Assembly (NCBI GenBank): GCA_007119005.1
Contig: SKQM01000004.1
Coordinates: forward strand, 1 to 9,273
Source: Thioalkalivibrio sp.
GTDB taxonomy: Bacteria > Pseudomonadota > Gammaproteobacteria > Ectothiorhodospirales > Ectothiorhodospiraceae
Reading direction: 5' to 3'
Length of the DNA: 9,273 nt
Shown: in pieces, positions 7,399 through 9,273 of the stretch
Numbering within the stretch: position 1 is the stretch's first letter
Layout of the letters: the number at the start of each line of letters is the position of its first letter
Notes under the pieces: generated by a model
Told to the model about the DNA's origin: nothing
What the model saw: only the letters and a program-made list of their open reading frames with translations
The model's database searches: none
Position numbers and translations under genes: made by a program

Positions 7399-7776
7399 AT
7401 GCGTCATCGCAACATCGGTCGGCAACTGAGCCGAAACAGCTCTCACCGCAAGGCCACCCTGCAGGCCCTGACCCTGTCGTTGCTGCGGCACGAGCTGATC
7501 AAGACGACGCTGCCCAAGGCCAAGGAACTGCGCCGGGTCGCGGAGCCCCTGATCACGCTGGGCAAGACGGACTCGGTGCACACCCGCCGGCTGGCCTTCG
7601 CCCGCCTGCGCGACAAGGAGATGGTCGGCAAGCTGTTCACCGACATCGGCCCGCGGTTCCAGCAGCGTCCGGGCGGCTACCTCCGCATCCTGAAGTGCGG
7701 CTACCGGGCCGGCGATAATGCGCCGATGGCCTACGTCGAACTGGTGGACCGCCCGGAGCCGTCCGCCGCCGACTGA
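7399..7776 (+). CDS. rplQ: 50S ribosomal protein L17
   Basis: This 125-residue protein (E. coli 127) is the last gene of the alpha operon. L17 lies on the solvent side of the 50S subunit near the exit tunnel. It begins [20 protein letters not shown], has the signature [20 protein letters not shown] (33-52), then [17 protein letters not shown] and the C-terminal [20 protein letters not shown] (92-111). The ATG at 7399 follows AGGT (7388-7391). The rpoA-rplQ gap of 42 nt is the largest within the alpha operon and holds only a 4-bp inverted repeat (CGGC 7363-7366 with GCCG 7371-7374). The TGA stop is followed 18 nt later by the terminator stem. Confidence 0.98.
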   Translation: MRHRNIGRQLSRNSSHRKATLQALTLSLLRHELIKTTLPKAKELRRVAEPLITLGKTDSVHTRRLAFARLRDKEMVGKLFTDIGPRFQQRPGGYLRILKCGYRAGDNAPMAYVELVDRPEPSAAD

Positions 7777-7794
7777 TCCGTGCACGTTCGCTGC

Positions 7795-7829
7795 AACGAA
7801 GAAGCCGGCCTTGAGCCGGCTTCTTCGTT
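7795..7829. terminator. Alpha operon terminator, probably bidirectional
   Basis: A perfect 15-bp inverted repeat (7795-7809 with 7815-7829) surrounds a 5-nt loop CTTGA. The core is GCCGGC/GCCGGC and the outer part is A-rich on the left and T-rich on the right (GAAGAAG / CTTCTTC). On either strand the hairpin therefore carries a U-rich 3' arm, although no separate U-tract follows. It starts 18 nt after the rplQ stop. Because the repeat is symmetric and the genes converge, it can also stop transcripts coming from uvrA. Confidence 0.85.
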
Positions 7830-7961
7830 ATGGGCGGTGGGGTGCTCATGCCGGCGGGGACGGTCGGGGAGGCGGGTACCGGAGGGCCAGGCACGCAGCT
7901 TCAGCACCCCGCAGAGAAGCTCCGTCGGCGGTCCGATGGATGCCGTTCATGGCTGGCAGCC

Positions 7962-7986
7962 GTGGGAGGCCAGCCCTCTGGGCGAC
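7962..7986 (+). repeat. REP-like element, copy 1
   Basis: This 25-nt element begins with the head GTGGGAGG and contains an internal stem CCAG (7970-7973), loop CCCT, CTGG (7978-7981). It is repeated in inverted orientation at 8017-8041 with 23 of 25 identities. The GTGGGAG head resembles the conserved start of Pseudomonas REP sequences. No transposase gene is in the window. Confidence 0.75.
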
Positions 7987-8016
7987 GGTTTCGTTTCGTA
8001 TGCCCCGAGGCCGAAG

Positions 8017-8041
8017 GTCGCCGAGAGGGCTCGCCTCCCAC
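8017..8041 (-). repeat. REP-like element, copy 2 (inverted)
   Basis: This is the inverted partner of 7962-7986. Read on the minus strand it has the same GTGGGAGG head, the same CCCT loop, and the stem CGAG/CTCG (plus-strand 8022-8025 and 8030-8033). The two differences from copy 1 pair with each other, so the stem is kept. The pair is separated by 30 nt and lies 69 nt downstream of the uvrA stop. The two arms could also pair with one another as one long hairpin. Confidence 0.75.
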
Positions 8042-8084
8042 AAGGATCCGGCAGTCTGTATCCCCTGGCGTGTCCGTGCACGGC

Positions 8085-8097
8085 CTCGGGGGCCGAG
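8085..8097. repeat. Small inverted repeat just after uvrA
   Basis: CTCGG (8085-8089), GGG, CCGAG (8093-8097) form a 5-bp stem 13 nt beyond the uvrA stop. It competes with the 10-bp palindrome CCGTGCACGG (8074-8083) next to it. Neither is followed by a T-tract on the minus strand, so neither is a convincing terminator. Confidence 0.35.
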
Positions 8098-8110
8098 TGC
8101 CTGCCGAGAA

Positions 8111-9273
8111 TCAGCTCGGTGCGCCTCCGGATGCGGCCCTGGGTTTCCGGCGGGTTTGCGAGGATTCCGGGCCGAGTCCCAGAATGGGGGCCAAGAAATG
8201 GCCAGTGTGGCTGTCCGGCGTGCTCGCGACGGTCTCGGGGGTGCCCGCGACGAGGATCCGGCCGCCGCGCTCGCCACCCTCGGGGCCGATGTCGATCAGC
8301 CAGTCGGCGGTCTTGATCACGTCGAGGTTGTGTTCGATCACCACCACGGTGTTGCCGTGGTCGCGCAGACGGTGGAGCACGGCCAGCAGTTGCTCCACGT
8401 CGTGGAAGTGCAGGCCGGTGGTGGGTTCGTCGAGGATGTACAGGGTGCGGCCTGTGTCCCTCTTGGAGAGTTCGCGCGCGAGCTTGATGCGCTGGGCCTC
8501 GCCGCCGGACAGGGTGGTCGCGTTCTGCCCCAGCTGGATGTACGACAGGCCCACGTCCATCAGGGTCTCGAGCTTGCGGCGGATCACCGGAACCGCGTGG
8601 AAGAATTCCAGCGCGTCCTCGACGGTCATTTCCAGGACTTCGTGGATGTTGCGGCCCTTGTAGCGGACCTCCAGGGTCTCGCGGTTGTAGCGCTGCCCGC
8701 GGCAGACGTCGCAGGGCACGAAAACGTCGGGAAGAAAGTGCATCTCCACCTTGATCACGCCGTCCCCCTGGCACGCCTCGCAACGCCCGCCACGCACGTT
8801 GAAGGAGAAGCGGCCCGGCTTGTAGCCGCGTGAGCGTGCTTCGGCGGTGGCGGAAAACAGGTCACGGATCGGGGTGAACAGGCCGGTGTAGGTCGCGGGG
8901 TTGGATCGCGGCGTACGCCCGATCGGGCTCTGGTCGATGTCGACCACCTTGTCGATCCACTCGAGCCCTTCGATGCGCTCGTGGGCAGCGACCTCGTGGG
9001 CACTGCGGTGCAGGGCGTTGGCGACCGCCGGATATAGCGTGTCGTTCACCAGCGTGGATTTGCCGGAGCCCGAAACGCCGGTTACGCAGGTCAGCAGGCC
9101 GATCGGAAAGCTGGCGTCGATCTGTTTCAGGTTGTTGCCGCGGGCGCCACGGACGGTCAGCAGCCGTTCCGGGGCAACGGGGGTGCGCCGCTCCGGGATC
9201 GCTATGGACCGGCGCCCGGTGAGGTAGGCCGCGGTGAGCGATTCGCGGGACGCCAGCAGGTCCGGGAGATCTC
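8111..9273 (-). CDS. uvrA: Excinuclease ABC subunit A, C-terminal part (5' end outside the window)
   Basis: About 386 codons are visible; the frame stays open to the window edge at 9273. UvrA is the damage-sensing ATPase dimer of nucleotide excision repair that loads UvrB. The second ATPase module is readable in order. Walker [10 protein letters not shown] lies at 9053-9079. The zinc module C-E-A-C ... C-D-V-C (fragment residues 164, 167, 187, 190) follows. Then come the ABC signature [16 protein letters not shown] (about 254-269), Walker [14 protein letters not shown] (about 277-289) and the switch histidine in VVVIEHNLD (about 310-318). A GTG at 9047-9049 is not the start: the frame reads through the Walker A motif upstream of it. 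After the usual end HFLAPIL there are 22 extra residues. Confidence 0.97.
   Translation of the reverse strand, partial: DLPDLLASRESLTAAYLTGRRSIAIPERRTPVAPERLLTVRGARGNNLKQIDASFPIGLLTCVTGVSGSGKSTLVNDTLYPAVANALHRSAHEVAAHERIEGLEWIDKVVDIDQSPIGRTPRSNPATYTGLFTPIRDLFSATAEARSRGYKPGRFSFNVRGGRCEACQGDGVIKVEMHFLPDVFVPCDVCRGQRYNRETLEVRYKGRNIHEVLEMTVEDALEFFHAVPVIRRKLETLMDVGLSYIQLGQNATTLSGGEAQRIKLARELSKRDTGRTLYILDEPTTGLHFHDVEQLLAVLHRLRDHGNTVVVIEHNLDVIKTADWLIDIGPEGGERGGRILVAGTPETVASTPDSHTGHFLAPILGLGPESSQTRRKPRAASGGAPS

Larger units (their letters stand above)
7777..8110. other. Convergent intergenic region between rplQ and uvrA
   Basis: These 334 bp separate the two converging genes. They hold the probable bidirectional terminator (7795-7829), the inverted REP-like pair (7962-8041) and two minor inverted repeats (7837-7846 with 7903-7912; 8085-8097). 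Open frames crossing this region on both strands have no recognisable protein features and run antisense to, or out of frame with, uvrA. I therefore see no gene in it. Confidence 0.8.

Noticed and set aside
7846..8277. A 143-codon minus-strand frame across the REP pair
   Set aside because: It overlaps the 3' end of uvrA in another frame and is mostly a translation of the REP repeat region, a common source of false hypothetical genes.
7718..8833. A 371-codon plus-strand open frame running from rplQ through the intergenic region into uvrA antisense
   Set aside because: It overlaps the end of rplQ out of frame, crosses the terminator and the REP pair, and then is antisense to the conserved UvrA ATPase motifs. 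The Val/Asp/His/Gly-rich translation is what antisense UvrA gives.
9047..9049. GTG as the uvrA start codon
   Set aside because: The frame continues upstream through the Walker A motif GVSGSGKST and recognisable UvrA sequence to the window edge, so the gene starts outside.
1..9273. CRISPR array, tRNA, rRNA, insertion sequence, phage or defence genes
   Set aside because: I saw no tandem repeat-spacer pattern, tRNA-like cloverleaf, transposase motif or phage gene; every long coding stretch is a recognised core gene.

Overview
The window is a high-GC stretch of a gammaproteobacterial chromosome. It carries the distal part of the spc ribosomal-protein operon, the whole alpha operon and, converging on them, the 3' part of uvrA. 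Gene order is rplX(partial)-rplE-rpsN-rpsH-rplF-rplR-rpsE-rpmD-rplO-secY-rpmJ, then rpsM-rpsK-rpsD-rpoA-rplQ. This is the enterobacterial order, and most proteins can be aligned by eye to the E. coli ones at nearly the same length (L5 179, S14 101, L18 117, S13 118, S11 129, S4 206, alpha 328 residues). The high G+C and the convergent rplQ/uvrA neighbourhood would fit a purple sulfur or Ectothiorhodospiraceae-type or Pseudomonas-like gammaproteobacterium. That assignment is inference; nothing here fixes the genus.

Layout. Positions 1-4873 hold the spc operon: tightly packed genes (2-27 nt gaps), several probably translationally coupled, ending with secY and the small zinc-ribbon gene rpmJ. 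Positions 4874-4942 are a short gap holding a good sigma70-type promoter (TTGAGT, 17 nt, TACAAT) and a small inverted repeat at the expected transcription start. The predicted alpha-operon leader is only about 27 nt, too short for the E. coli-type S4 pseudoknot. Positions 4943-7776 hold the alpha operon. Positions 7777-8110 are a 334-bp convergent intergenic region. It contains a perfect 15-bp inverted repeat (probable bidirectional terminator) and a pair of inverted 25-nt REP-like elements. The minus strand from 9273 to 8111 encodes the C-terminal ATP-binding half of UvrA, cut by the window edge.

Together the plus-strand genes supply subunits of both ribosomal subunits, the core of the protein-export channel (SecY) and the RNA polymerase alpha subunit, so translation, secretion and transcription capacity are expressed together. 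uvrA is a separate DNA-repair gene.

I see no undescribed multi-gene system; the coding content is core housekeeping. The most interesting non-coding feature is the REP pair. The two copies differ at exactly two positions, and these two positions pair with each other in a short internal stem, so the change is compensatory. Next are the short alpha leader with its start-site inverted repeat, and the retention of two of the four N-terminal zinc-site cysteines in S4.
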